Position numbers and translations under genes: made by a program. The notes beneath the pieces are model-generated. The model saw only the letters and a list, made by a program, of their open reading frames with translations, had not been told where the DNA came from and ran no database searches. This document shows positions 23,430-35,002 of a DNA stretch of 64,000 nt, one piece after another (the first letter of the stretch is position 1; every line of letters starts with the position of its first letter). The stretch spans positions 11,408,001 through 11,472,000 of the forward strand of contig AP026543.1 of assembly GCA_026075535.2 (NCBI GenBank). The letters are read 5' to 3'. The stretch is from Tricholoma matsutake (taxonomy: Eukaryota > Basidiomycota > Agaricomycetes > Agaricales > Tricholomataceae).

Positions 23430-23960
23430 TTTAATACAAGCAGTGGCTCATGAGGCTGGAGGTGGCTGCTGGGTCATTGGTTGTCATTAGCTTCTCAATG
23501 GGGGTCATTAGTGATGTGGTGGCACTTGGGTGACATGGCACATACCTGGCTCTTTGTCATGTTGGCAGTTAGCACCTGCAATCCACCCCACAAGCATGGC
23601 TCACAAGGCTGGATGCGGGCATCATTGTCCTCATTCTCACCTACAATGCACCTCACAAGCAGGGGCTTGTGAGGCTAGAGGGTGGGAGCTGTCATCACCA
23701 TCTCTGCATGCCATGGTGGGACCCATTGATCATTGTTGTGAGTAGCTAGCACCCACAATCCACCCCATGAGCAGTGGCTTGTGAGGCTGGAGGTGGGTGC
23801 TGGATTGTTAGCCATTGTTCACTTTTTGAGGGGGGCAGGGTCATTAGTGATGTGGAGGCACTGGGGTGACGCTCCACAATACCTGGCATCTGTCTTTCAT
23901 CCCTGCTGGTCATTCGTTGTCTCTGCCTGTCATTAATGCTCCCAGAGGGAGGCTCAGGAT
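23430..23960. repeat. Hairpin-bearing low-complexity repeat
   Basis: Tandem imperfect units built on GAGCAGTGGCTYRTGAGGCT followed by GGAGGTGGGTGCTGG and GTCATTAGTGATGTGG. The same phrases recur at 39,130-39,440 inside the hAT-like element, so this is probably the core of a related element. Confidence 0.55.
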
Positions 23961-24281
23961 ATGCATTATAGCAGGAGATGATGGTGGTTGAAGAACAAGA
24001 GTTGAAGTGTGACAGTCACAACATTTGTTTGACTTGAGCCATGTAGATAAGATTTTAGATTATATTATATTATATTGGATAACTTCCCACAGAGATCTGG
24101 AAAATTAAACATATCTTCAAATATGTTCCTGGTGGAGTTATGTGAAATCTGTATACATGTTTCAAGACCTTTTCAGACCACAGAACAACTGGATTGTAAT
24201 GACAGCCATAGATACAGATTATTACATAAGCTGATAATAAGGACTGCAGAACCACTGCAACAAGTTATCATCACATGCAAC

Positions 24282-24895
24282 ATGGACAACTTAGAGGTTC
24301 AGATGGCAGTTATGATGCTCGAGGAAGAAGACATTGAGGAGGAGGAAGATGATATCAACCAAGCAGCAGCTGTCAGCATCTTGGTCTATGCTGGTGCAGA
24401 GGAGTCTCATCAACTGCAATCAGACATGTGTTCTTCATGGTGAACATATCTTACCAGACCCAAACTCCTTCCTAATCCTTGAGAGAATACTCCCTGGATG
24501 AGCCTCTATGACAGTCAGAGTGATTGTGTATTCATCAGAACTATGGGATTTGATGTTGCAACTTTTCATGGTATTCTTGATGCTGGATTTGTGACAGAAT
24601 GGAACACACAACCAGTTCCCTGTAACAATGTCCCACAAACAGGAGTACCTCAATCCACTCATAGATCCTTGGATGCAGCAGGTGCTCTTGGCCTTGCTCT
24701 CCATTTCCTAATGTCAACCATGGCTGACATCAGTCTCATGCAAATATTTGCGTTCATCCCTACAATGGTATTGCACTTCATCCAATTTCCCTCACCATTC
24801 TTCTTCAAACCTTGCAAAGAGTACCTGATGCTTGAATACAATGGCTTCAAGGGCAGGAGTTCCAAGAGAGCAACAATTTAATTTTGGCCCACCAT
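24282..24895 (+). pseudogene. PIF/Harbinger-like transposase, part 1 of 3
   Basis: N-terminal part of a DDE-superfamily nuclease gene of the type common in basidiomycetes. It reads MDNLEVQMAVMMLEEEDIEE, then acidic and Ala-rich sequence, TYLTRPKLLPNP, FIRTMGFDVATFHGILDAGF, THRSLDAAGALGLALHFL, TMADISLMQIFAFIP. TGA codons at 24,441 and about 24,480 sit where arginine is expected, and a frame change occurs near 24,790. The start at 24,282 is the Met before the acidic block. Coding sense continues exactly across the insertion: the last bases CCCACCAT (24,888-24,895) are duplicated at 27,833-27,840, where the frame resumes. Confidence 0.78.
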
Positions 24896-25142
24896 TAGTG
24901 TGTCAAGGTCCAGTCTATAGGACTGAAAATGACCATAGGACTGAACTGGACCGAACTGCAGTGATGATGCTCGACCTGGAAACCCAAACAAAACCCACAA
25001 AAAGGCTTCGGATGGTATAACACAAGTCAGAGGAAGGATGTGAGGCCCTCTAGACATCACCTGTCAGATCAACTGTCAAATAGTCATAAAACAACTGCTT
25101 GTTGAATCAGTTCGAGGCTAAAAGAATGTGTTTCAAGGTGTT

Positions 25143-25215
25143 GCGATGATTTTCGAGACATTGTGATGATTTTCGAGATGTCGCGATGCTTTTCGAGATG
25201 TCGTGATATTTTTTG
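25143..25215. repeat. Short tandem array, unit GYGATGATTTTCGAGATGTC
   Basis: Three to four imperfect 20-21 base units. Related words (AAGAATTTCGAAGTGTTGCG) recur at 26,140-26,200. Confidence 0.65.
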
Positions 25216-26783
25216 AAGAAGTTTCAAGGAATTTCGAGTATGCAAATATGTTTGGACACAAGATTGGGGGACTAGATGAGTAGTAGAAGTGAAGAAAAGG
25301 CTAATCAAGGGAAGCGAGAGTGAAAATAGTGTAATGCGAGGAATTTTGAGGAATTTTGAGGAAGTTTAGCATAAAACACCAAACTTTGGACTGAATAAGA
25401 CTAAACTGTACTCTCAAATCACTGTGATCTGGGAGGAAGATGATGACTTTCTTCTTTTTCTTTGTATCTAGTACATCTTTTTATATAAAGTAAAGAAAGT
25501 ACCTAAAAAGGCTAGAGAACATGAGGCAAACATGTGGAAAACTCAAGGCAAAAGACAATATAAGTATATCAGAACAATAAAGCGAGCCTAGAAGGGGTGA
25601 ATATAACACATGATGAAGAAATAATAAGAAAGAATAGCTAAAACTGGACTGTCCTTGTTATAAATTGAATAAAAGATCGGAAACTGCTTTGAGCAGATTG
25701 TATGTGTGCACATGCAGTCAAAATGTGTTCGATATACTCGATATAGTGTCCCATGTGTCCAGCATGCATCCGAAGATCATTCAAATAGGAAATACTGTGT
25801 CCAACAATGTTTTTCGAGGTTTGATGTTTTTTGAAGATTTTGGAAGATTCTTCGGACTTTGTTCATGGCCCGATATTGGTATGATATTGTTCAAAACTGG
25901 TAGGGGATATGTCTGGCATGTGTGCGATGACCATTCGGATAGCGATATAGTGTCCGATGTCGATTTTCGATGTTCAATGATCTTCGAAGTCGGTCGAGGA
26001 AATATCGGACTTGTTTGAAGGCTGATATCACTGCGATATTGCTCGATACTGGTTTGGAACTCATCGACGATGTTCCAGGTGTATGTCCTGAGCTGTCCAA
26101 AGGTCAGGGGAATTGGATTATGGTGGCCAAAGGCATACAAAGAATTTTGAGGTGTCGCAAAGAATTTCGAAGTGTTGCGAAGGATTTCGAAGCATTCTCG
26201 TGACTTTGTAGAGCTTCATAGAGTGTCATAGAGCTTCAGAGGGGTTTGTAGAGCTTTGACAATGATTGTAGATGTGTTTTCTGAGCTTGAACAACAAGGT
26301 GGACCTATCAGCGGTCCAGTCTTTTTTTCAGTTGTGGTTGCCCATATTTGGGGTCATTCTGGTTGCTGGTTGCCTTATTTTGAAAATCTTTGAAAACTGT
26401 TCAAAGACTGGTTGCAATCGGTTGCAACTGGTCTTTTCACAGTATTATATACTCATATAAAAGTAACTACTTTACAAGAAAAATACAACTAATATGTACT
26501 ATATTAATACTATTTACTATTTATACTAGATACTATGGACATGGGACAAGCCTGGGGGAAGAAGCATTCAAAGAAATGAGTGCTTATATACCCCATGGCT
26601 GTGAACAGACCATTTGGTCATGCTTGCACCCCGAAAAACAGAAAGTGGCACCACTTGCAAAACAATTCCCATGACCATCAACAACCCACAATGCCGCTTT
26701 CTCTCCACTGTTTGCTCTCACCACCAACAACACCTGCACTGCCTAGCTCAGAAGCACCCCCACCTCAACTAGATGACCACAAA

Positions 26784-26879
26784 GTGGGCCCAAACAATGA
26801 CTAGCATGTCATTTGGGTCCCAGGTATGGTTTTTATTGTTGATTTCTTCTTTTTTACTAACTAAACCTTTTCTTTTTAG
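26784..26879 (+). repeat. Intron-like cassette, copy 3
   Basis: A stem GTGGGCCCAAA / TTTGGGTCCCA, then 56 bases from GTATGGTTTTTATTG (26,824) through ACTAACTAA (branch-like) to CTTTTTAG (26,879), followed by TTTCTTACC and GATAATGACACC. Confidence 0.65.
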
Positions 26880-26997
26880 TTTCTTACCTTTGATAATGAC
26901 ACCATGCGATTGCTCGACCCTGCCCCATGCCCTCACAACACAGTGCTAACACCAATGGCAGCCATGCCAACGACAATGTGGCATTGCATGCAAAGTG

Positions 26998-27097
26998 TGC
27001 CCAAATGACAAGTATTGTTGTTTGGGCCATAAGGGTACATTTTTATGATTGATCTCTTACTTCTACTAATTAACTAACCATTCTTTTTTCTTTTTAG
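26998..27097 (+). repeat. Intron-like cassette, copy 4
   Basis: A decayed stem GCCCAAAT / GTTTGGGC, a GTACATTTTTATG start at 27,035, a branch-like TTAACTAACC, and TCTTTTTAG ending at 27,097, followed by GTTCTTGCC and GATAATGACA. About 63 bases. Confidence 0.65.
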
Positions 27098-27159
27098 GTT
27101 CTTGCCACTTGATAATGACATCTCCCACCCACACCCCGACCTCTCTCAGTACCCCATGC

Positions 27160-27600
27160 CCTATGCGGCTGCTGTGAGCCTCTGCTCACAGAGTCGTAAG
27201 GGGTCCCATTTCTGGACAATGACATGTGATTGCCACATCACAGTGCCACCACCCTGTCTGTGAGCCACTGCTTGTAGGGGGAGATGGAGGTGCTGATGAT
27301 GAATGACAATGCCAACCAACAAGGACACCAAACAGCAGGGGACGATGAACGTGGGAACAACGAGTGGGCAGGAATGATGAATGCAGGAACAATGAACACA
27401 GGAACAATGAATGCAGGGATGACAAATGGTGGTGACAACTGGTGGGGACAATGACTGGTGGGGACAATGACTGGCAGGGACAACACCCCAGGGGGAGGAC
27501 GAATGGTGGGGACAAGACAACAACAGCAGCTGCCCCACCCTCACTACAAATGTGAGATGGTGGGGTGTGTTTTTTTCTTTCTAATTCACTTTTATTTTCA
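27160..27600. repeat. Low-complexity GACAATGA-rich segment with hairpins
   Basis: CTGTGAGCCTCTGCTCACAG (27,171-27,190) is a perfect 8-bp stem, and a variant occurs at about 27,256. The rest is imperfect GGGACAATGACTGG-type repeats. Open frames on the minus strand are composition artefacts. Confidence 0.6.
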
Positions 27601-27832
27601 TTCTCTTAGTAACATTCCACCACTGTGAGCAACTGCTTGCAGGGTGTAAATGTAATTAGTTTTATTTACTATATAATAGAATTTAGTTACAAAATTAGTG
27701 GTATGACCAGTCAAAACCAGTCTTTTGGGGGCAACCAAACCAAATAGAACTGGTTCTATTTGGTTCAGTTGTGGTCTCCAGTTGCCCTCTTGGGGGTCAA
27801 AAAACCAGACCAAACTGGACCTTAAAACACTA

Positions 27833-27905
27833 CCCACCATCCTTTGTTGGTCAGTGCATTTGGATCAATGGATGGCCTGAATCTCCTTGTACAAACTTCC
27901 CCAGA
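27833..27905 (+). pseudogene. PIF/Harbinger-like transposase, part 2 of 3
   Basis: After the duplicated target, the frame resumes with HHPLLVSAFGSMDGLNLLVQ and then TSPD. GSxDG is the conserved first catalytic-Asp block of the DDE nuclease. The piece ends at TCCCCAGA (27,898-27,905), which is repeated at 37,493 on the other side of the next insertion. Confidence 0.82.
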
Positions 27906-28037
27906 TAGTGTTGCCACTGGCTCAGCTGAGGTTTTTCAATCAAATGGCCATAGCATACCAGATAAATTTCCTAAATTCACTAGGATATTTGATAGTATGG
28001 ATGGGCCCATAAGCCAAGGGGTATTCTGCCAACATTA

Positions 28038-28650
28038 TGTGATTGGGGAGTGAAGTTGAGGTAGCTGGGAGTGAGGGATTGTTGTAAGAGATTCCTCTTA
28101 CAACATGCACTGGACGACCATGGCGACAACTTACATAAGATTTGTGGCCACGCATAGAGCACATGCATAGAGTTACTATTTGTAAATGATAGTGATACAC
28201 TTTGCTTTACTTTTGAATTCATACTAATTTCCTGTTTACTTGCATTCCCCACATCCACTGATTGTTTGAAGATAGACTTCATTACACTTTTTTTAAATGT
28301 GAAACTAGAACTAGTGGAACCTTACTATGATCATGCACAGTGAATTCCTACCTAAAAGGACAAATCGCCAAAAACCACAGTGAAATGAGCTCTCCAAAGC
28401 GTTCAGGAACAGAGCCCTTGACATCAGAGGTGTCACTGTTAGCAAGGGAACTTGGCGAGGAGCCAGATCACAAGAAAAAGAAGCGATATTGAAGAAACAT
28501 TGAATAAACACTGAATTGGGAAAACAGAGCAACCCCTGTAGAGGAACACCATACCAGCACCCAGACAGGAACCCCCATAGTAGATGAGCAGAAACTCCAA
28601 AAGTAGAATGTTTCCCCCCAAAAGATAAAACTCACCCAGTTATAAACAAG
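28038..28650. other. Interior of TIR element before gypsy C gag
   Basis: No clear gene. A strong hairpin TGTTGTAAGAG / CTCTTACAACA lies near 28,086-28,112. This stretch may contain the leader or LTR of gypsy C, but no matching partner is seen at the other end. Confidence 0.45.
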
Positions 28651-28651
28651 G

Positions 28652-28950
28652 GTGGGTACAGTTTTTTTTTCTTGCTCGCCATTCTACAAACACCCCATCA
28701 CAACCAGACATCACCAAACTGTTGCATCAGCCTTCCATGACAATGGCATTGACAACACAAAGCCAATCATGATGACAACGCACTCAGACCCAAATCTCCA
28801 CACCTTTGTCATCAGACCTACCCAGTCTCACTCTATCACTAGTAATAGACAACTGAATCTCATACACTGCAATGTTCCCAACACACACCACCCACAGATA
28901 TCAGACAAATCTGATGAAGACACTAAACCACCAAAAAAGAACATGGCCCC
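28652..28950 (+). pseudogene. Gypsy C gag, part 1 (N-terminus)
   Basis: Opens near 28,652 and runs through polar, Thr/Asn/His-rich sequence to DKSDEDTKPPKKNMAP, then is cut by element B. Joining base 28,950 to base 35,003, with the GCCCC duplication counted once, keeps the frame and continues LIDQLYVPAEVKQ, so these are one gene. The exact start is uncertain. Confidence 0.7.
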
Positions 28951-29376
28951 TATAAGGGCAATCTAAGCCTCTAGCAAAGGGAAATCCGAAGTTAAAATTA
29001 TACTACATAATACAGGCATTGGGGACACACCTAGCAAAGGGAAATCCGAAGAGAAAACTCTAAGGATCCCCTTGCTGATGCCCAGTATATGTGAAGACGA
29101 CAAAAATCAAATATAACCTAAAAATAGAAAAAGGCGGAGATAGGCGGATCAAGGCCACCGAATGACATCATACCAAGGGGTATGTGTCGGAAGGGGTACT
29201 CCGCCTCTAAATATAAAAATGTCAACATGTACAAACATGATAGCAAGGGAAAATTAGTAATAAAATCCGGAAAAATCATAGAAAATGAAGAATAGAAGGA
29301 AATGAGGTGGGGAAAAATATAGGACAAACATAAAAAATAGGAAAAACACACAGGGCACCCCCCTAGTCCCCTTACA
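28951..29376 (-). repeat. Element B 3' LTR
   Basis: 426 bp, the end of the element in its own sense. It contains an internal direct repeat CTAGCAAAGGGAAATCCGAA about 75 bases apart. Confidence 0.95.
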
Positions 29377-29387
29377 TCACCCCCTCT

Positions 29388-32300
29388 CTAAGATGCATCG
29401 CCCCGGTGCATTCGAAATCGCATACGACCAAAGTCCGTGACTTGAATGCGACGCGGTGCAGCAGTGTGCCATCGGTGGAATTCCTTGAATAACCGAGGGG
29501 CATTTACATCAGACTCTTCGACCCATGAGTTCTCCTCATACCCATAACCCTTCCAATGTACCAAATACTGGAGTTTTCCTCGACGTAAACAGCTATCCAA
29601 GATTGACTCGACTTCGTATTGGGGTTCTCCCTCGATCACTGTAGGTGGTGGTGGTGGGTGTGAATGGCGTCCCGGGAATGGATCTGGGGGAGCTGGAAGC
29701 AATTTGACAACATGGAGGATGGGATGGAGTCTGGACATGGAGGCTGGGAGGCATAGACGATAGGCATGCGTTCCAACGCACTTGACAATGGGGAAAGGTC
29801 CCAAGAAGCGATGAGTGAGTTTCTTGGATGGACGTGTAGTGGAGATGTCACTGGAGTCAAGATAAACTCGATCACCAACCTTGTACTGAGGGGTTGGGGA
29901 GTGGCATTGGTTGTAAAATCGCGCCATGTCATCCTTCCCCTTTGCTAAGGCTGCCCTTGCCTCCTCCAAGCTATCCCTCATGCGTTCTGTGAACTCATTC
30001 ACCATCTCAATGTGTGAGGGAGTTGGGCGAGGTTCAAATCCCATGCGTGGATGTCGTCCAGTGTCTAAGAGGAAAGGGGTCTGTTGAGTGGAAGCATGGA
30101 CATGGTTGTTGTATCCGAATTCGGCCAAAGGAAGGAGATCATCCCAATCGTCCTGGCGTTCATTGACAAAGAGGCGGATGTACTGCTCCAGTTCCTGGTT
30201 GACTTGCTCCATCTGGCCATCGGTTTGTGGGTGATAAGCAGTTGAAGCGAGGAGTTTGATCCCCAGGAGTCGGTACAGCTCACGAGTGAACTCTGCAATG
30301 AACTGAGGGCCACGATCCAAGAGGAAGGCACCAGGAAGTCCATGTAATTTCCACACATGGTGGAGGTAGAGTCGAGTGGCACCTAGGGCACTGACAGTGG
30401 TATGAGTGGGAATGAAGTGAGCGTGTTTTCCCACTGAGTCAACTGTGCACATCACCGCATCAAACCCGTTTGACTCTGGCAATTCCACCACAAAGTCAAC
30501 ACTGACGACATCCCAATGACTCTCTGGAACATGAAGAGGGTGTAGCTCACCAATAGGCTTGCGACGAGGAACCTTGGTGCATAAGCAAAGGTCACAAGTG
30601 CGACAATACTGACCAATGAGCTGTGACATTTGTGGCCACCAATAGTTCCGTGAGGTGAGCTCCAAGGTCTTCCAGCGTCCAGGGTGGCCAGCAATCTGTG
30701 AGTCATGGTGTTGGGATATGATGCGCCGGTGAAGGTCTGGGTCATTGGGAACATAGATGTGATCCCTGAAGTACAACAAGTCCTCCTTTTCAGCCCACTC
30801 TGCCGCACGTAAGGAAAGGGTCAATCCCTTCCTCAGTTCCTTAACAGCTTGGGCGACAACATCCTCATGTAAACCGCTACGGTTTGCGCGATGAATGTCA
30901 CGTAGGATGTCCTGCTCCTCGCCCTGGGGTGCGATGCCTTCCAGTGCCCAAATGGTGAACAGGTCTGGCTGCAACAGCACAATGTTTTGGTTGTCACCAC
31001 TGCCATCCCCATGGTCTGCACGTCGGGATAGGGCATTGGTCTTCCCCATGCTGTGACCTGGACGGTGGTGCAAGGAGAAGTCAAATCTAGATAGATACAG
31101 GGACCAACGAGCTTGACGACGGTTCAATTTCTTGGCCGTCATGAAGTACTCGAGATTCTTGTGATCCATCCAAATTTCCACCTTGTGTTGGGCACCCTCG
31201 AGAAAGTGTCGCCACTCCTCAAGTGCACGCATTATCACCAACATCTCCTTGTCATGGATCTCATAGTTTCACTCTACAGCACTAAGGCTTTTGGAGTAGA
31301 ATGCAACAGGATGCCACTTCTGGTCCTCCACAGACTGCTGAGACAATGCAGTGCCCATTGCAAAGTCAGAACTGTCAGCTTCTACACAAAAAGGACGTGA
31401 ATCGTCAGCAAAGGTAAGAATGGGAGCAGAAGTGACCATCTCCTTGAGCTTTTCCAACGCCTCCTGTTGTGCATTATCCCACCTCCATGCCTCCTTTCCT
31501 GTCAAGTCAAACAGTGGTCGTGCATGATGTGAGAAATTCTTGATAAAATGCCGATTGAAATTGATGAAGCCCAGGAAAGACTGCACCTCCTTCTTGTTCG
31601 TGGGCGTCGGCCAAGCTGTGACCCCGTTTACCTTGATAGGATCCATCTCCACTTGACCCTCCGAGATAATCAGGCTGAGGTACTCGATCTTGGTCCTTTC
31701 GAACTCGCATTTGTCCTGACAAAGGTAGAGTTTGTACTGTCAAAGTCGCTCTAGGACGAGGCACGTGATGCGACGGTGCTCTTCAACCGTGCGAGTGAAG
31801 ATGAGGATGTCATCGAGATAGATGCAGACAATGCCTTCAAGGATGAGGTTGTGGAAGATGTCATTCATCATGGTCTGAAAGGTGGCAGGGCTATTAGTAA
31901 GGCCAAAGAACATGACAAGCGGTTCAAAAAGACCATGGTTGGTACAAAAGGCTGCCTTCCACTCATCTCCCTCCTTTATCCTCACATTATTATAGCCCCA
32001 ACGGACATCGAGCTTGGTGAAGTATCGGGCTCCATGGAGCTGGTTTACCAGTTCGGAGATGAGGGGTAGTGGGTAGTGATTTTTGACCGTGATGTTGTTG
32101 AGCCTTCTGTAGTCTTGAACTGGTTGAAGTGAGCCATCCTTCTTCTTGACAAAGAAAAAGGGAGAGGCCATGGGTGACTTTGATGGTCGAATACGTCCAG
32201 AGGCCAGGTGCTCGTCGATGAACTGGTCAAGCTGCCGTTGTTCTTCCGGAGAGAGAGGATAGACCTTGCAGGATGAAGGGGTTGCACCGGGGGTGAGTTC

Positions 32301-33290
32301 GATCGCGTGATCCCATGGCTTGCACGCAGGAAGAGAGTCGAATGACTCCTTGGAGAACACGTCTTCAAACTCATGGAGATGAGGGAGTAAGGAGTTAGTA
32401 GAGGATTTAGCAGCGTTGTTTTTGTGGAAGGCCTCGGCGAGGCGTTGGGATATGTTCGATGTGGCACACACCTCATGCGATGAGCGAATCGCAGTGTAGA
32501 AGATCCGATCACCCTCCTCCACTTCCTCTGGGTCCTCATCATCATCATCCGAGTCCGGCATTAGATCAGGAACCCCTTCCAACTCCACTTCAGGTATAGG
32601 CAGGGGTCCAGCATGACACTTCTGAGTACGTCGTATTGCCGCCTTCTGTCCACGATGTTCTTGCCTGGCTTCTGTGAAACACGTCCGACAGTGGGATGGA
32701 CATTGGCTCATGGTAACCTCCCCGGTATGCCAGTCGACCTCTGGGTTATGGTCTCAAAGCCATGGATATCCCAAAATCACCTTTTGCTTTCCTAATTGAG
32801 TGACAGCAAAAAGGGCACGCTCACTATGATCTTTGTAATGGAGAACCAGGTCTGCAACCTCTCGGATGGCACCAGCTTCATTTGGGGATCCATCCACATT
32901 ATATACAGGTATCGGACATGAGAGTGAGCGAGTATTTAGGCGATGTTGTTGTACCAGCTGGGAATCGATGAAGAGACCAGTCGCACCAGAGTCCAGGAGC
33001 GCAGAGACACCGAGTATCTGTCCAGTGTCGGTCGTCTGCAGTTCGATGGCTAGGTTTAAGGAATGTGCAGAGGGAGTAGATGCCACAATATACTTGTGTG
33101 GTAGTTTACATTCCCATGATTTAATTTTGGGATGTGGAGTAGAAGGAGAGATGGGGAGAGCAGGTACATCTTTAGCCAACTTCAAAGGGTCAGAGAGGGG
33201 AGCAGTCACAGAAATGGATTCATTCTCTGGGGATTCAATTGACAAGACTTCAAAGCGGTTATGGATAGGCAATGAGGGCATACGATTCAC
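29388..33290 (-). pseudogene. Element B pol: protease, RT, RNase H, integrase, chromodomain
   Basis: Domains in order. Protease: LLDSGATGLFID, then [45 protein letters not shown], catalytic CIYLDDILIF. RNase H: VEADSSDFAMGTALS, then EIWMDHKNLEYF. Integrase zinc region: HHDSQIAGHPGRWK and YCRTCDLC. DDE: VDFVVELP, LDRGPQFIAE, DGQMEQVNQE. The chromodomain is at the C-terminus (VESILDSCLRRGKLQYLVHW, KGYGYEENSWVEESD). Three in-frame TGA codons, at 32,754-32,756, 31,740-31,742 and 31,269-31,271, replace expected arginines; otherwise the frame is open. Pol begins in the -1 frame relative to gag: the gag stop and a GTG overlap (GTGA near 33,290), so frameshifting or restart would express it. Confidence 0.93.
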
Positions 33291-34405
33291 TCGCTGTGAA
33301 TAGGAAAATCCTGCTCCTCTACAACTTCCAACTTAATCTCCTCTGCAACTTGATCCTTCGCTTCCTCAACATCTACAAGCACCAACAAATCTTGCAGGAG
33401 TTCGTCTCGTCCCTCGGGGGTGAGCATGCAGATATCCTGATGATGGGGACATGCTCCAGCCCTGTGTCCAGGTTCCCCACAACGGTAGCAGAGATCCAAC
33501 TTATGTGCACGGCTGTGGGCTGCATCAACATCCATTGGTACTGGGACATTGACGGCTGGTGTGGGAGTTTGACAAACAGGAATGGGGTTAGGGCGGGGGA
33601 GGCTTCGATTGAAGGTGTAGGGCGTATGAGTGGTAGTTGGAGCACGGAATGCAGCATTAAACGCCGCATTTGTGAGTCGGTTCTCGTCACAGAGTGAAGC
33701 AGCTTCATACCAAGCAAGGATATCATCGTCCGCTGGGCGCCCTTCCAACATCTGTGCAATCTGGTCCTGAATTTCTCGGTTGAGCCCCCGTCGGAACTTC
33801 ACCACCACTGGTAACCCACTCCCATATCCTGCCATGTCCACCAAATCCTTGAACTCATCGATATGATCGTCCACGGATCGACATCCCTGGTGGTAAGCGG
33901 ATGACTCAAGTCGTGTCACTGCTCGGTGGCGTTCATTGAGGGGGCAGAAGTGGCGTATGAACTCAGCTTGAAAGTCACCCCAAGTGGAGAAAGGTAGAGA
34001 ACCGAGTTCTTTAGTTTGACATAGGATACGGTCCACATAGAGATAGGCGCGTTCAGATTTCATGTATGTGAAGGCCCAATAAATTTTTGCAGCCTCATCG
34101 ATGAATTGATGCGACTGGAGACTAATGTATAACTCACAGGAATTAAGGAATGCACGTCCCTGCGCATGTGCACCATTAAATTTGGTGGGGGGGGACAGTT
34201 TGATCTGGGCACGTTCCTTAGTGGACGCATTTGGCAAAACGTCGTTGTCGGGTGCACTTGGAGTCGTAAAGGGGGAACTATTGGTCGTAGGGTTAGCCTG
34301 GAGGGTCCTAATGAAGTTTTCAATCGTAGATTTAAGCGAGTCGATTTGCGTGCGCATTCTGGAAATGTCGCTTTCAAGCGCATCGAAGCGTTCTGATGTG
34401 TCCAT
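33287..34405 (-). CDS. Element B Gag
   Basis: A 372-residue Gag with no interruption. The N-terminal coiled-coil region is about residues 3-35 (FDALESDISRMRTQIDSLKS), followed by a Thr/Ser/Pro-rich linker. The Retrotrans_gag helical domain is about residues 80-220 (LNSCELYISLQSHQFIDEAA, FQAEFIRHFCPLNERHRAVT, DEFKDLVDMAGYGSG). A single CCHC knuckle CYRCGEPGHRAGACP lies near residue 322, and the tail is acidic. The Met at 34,405 is the first after the LTR leader. It would form the particle and package the RNA. This is the only intact-looking full-length protein of the element. Confidence 0.88.
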   Translation of the reverse strand: MDTSERFDALESDISRMRTQIDSLKSTIENFIRTLQANPTTNSSPFTTPSAPDNDVLPNASTKERAQIKLSPPTKFNGAHAQGRAFLNSCELYISLQSHQFIDEAAKIYWAFTYMKSERAYLYVDRILCQTKELGSLPFSTWGDFQAEFIRHFCPLNERHRAVTRLESSAYHQGCRSVDDHIDEFKDLVDMAGYGSGLPVVVKFRRGLNREIQDQIAQMLEGRPADDDILAWYEAASLCDENRLTNAAFNAAFRAPTTTHTPYTFNRSLPRPNPIPVCQTPTPAVNVPVPMDVDAAHSRAHKLDLCYRCGEPGHRAGACPHHQDICMLTPEGRDELLQDLLVLVDVEEAKDQVAEEIKLEVVEEQDFPIHSE

Positions 34406-34571
34406 GTCGCTAGGGAGTGCGTTTGGCGAAAATGGTGGCGTAATAAAGGCGAGATTATCTGGAACGGTGTGTAGGGACTCTGTGGAGCTTTGGGGAGCAT
34501 CGTCCAGTCCGTACCTGCCTATCTTGGGCAGCGCGTTCGCGATTTTCGGGCCTTAGGGGAGAGTTTTCTAC

Positions 34572-34997
34572 TATAAGGGCAACCTAAGCCTCTAGCAAAG
34601 GGAAATCCAAAGTTAAAATTATACTACATAATACAGGCATTGGGGACACACCTAGCAAAGGGAAATCCGAAGAGAAAACTCTAAGGATCCCCTTGCTGAT
34701 GCCCAGTATATGTGAAGACGACAAAAATCAAATATAACCTAAAAATAGAAAAAGGTGGAGATAGGCAGATCAAGGCCGCCGAATGACATCATACCAAGGG
34801 GTATGTGTCGGAAGGGGTACTCCGCCTCTAAATATAACAATGTCAACATGTACAAACATGATAGCAAGGGAAAATTAGTAATAAAATCCGGAAAAATCAT
34901 AGAAAATGAAGAATAGAAGGAAATGAGGTGGGGAAAAATATAGGACGAACATAAAAAATAGGAAAAACACACAGGCCACCCCCTTAGTCCCCTTACA
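34572..34997 (-). repeat. Element B 5' LTR
   Basis: 426 bp, starting TGTAAGGGGACTAAGGGGG in element sense and ending TTGCCCTTATA. Equal in length to the 3' LTR. Confidence 0.95.
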
Positions 34998-35002
34998 GCC
35001 CC

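Larger units (their letters stand above)
24896..27832. mobile_element. hAT-like non-autonomous element, TSD CCCACCAT
   Basis: 2937 bp starting TAGTGTGTCAAGGTCCAGTC and ending GGACCTTAAAACACTA, imperfect inverted ends of about 19 bases. Both flanks carry CCCACCAT (24,888-24,895; 27,833-27,840), a perfect 8-bp duplication as for hAT elements, and removing the element restores the transposase frame. The ends are rich in ACCAGT/GGACTG words. The interior has a short tandem array, intron-like cassettes 3 and 4, and hairpins such as CTGTGAGCCTCTGCTCACAG. A second ACCAGT-type block at 26,290-26,465 suggests a nested relative. No transposase seen. Confidence 0.85.
28951..34997 (-). mobile_element. 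Gypsy element B, 6.05 kb, TSD GCCCC
   Basis: A nearly intact chromovirus-type LTR retrotransposon on the minus strand. LTRs of 426 bp each (28,951-29,376 and 34,572-34,997) begin TGTAAGGGGAC in element sense and differ at about 9 positions by eye. GCCCC at 28,946-28,950 and 34,998-35,002 is a perfect target duplication. Gag and a single long pol frame are present, and pol is broken only by three TGA codons. It is the least decayed element in the window and the reference for fragments B2 and B3. Confidence 0.95.

Noticed and set aside
25143..25215. Short direct repeats resembling a CRISPR array
   Set aside because: The units are contiguous with no spacers and the sequence is eukaryotic; it is a small minisatellite.
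27161..27544. Overlapping minus-strand frames of 80-127 codons
   Set aside because: Same low-complexity effect (CAATGA/GGGACAA repeats), with three overlapping frames all open.
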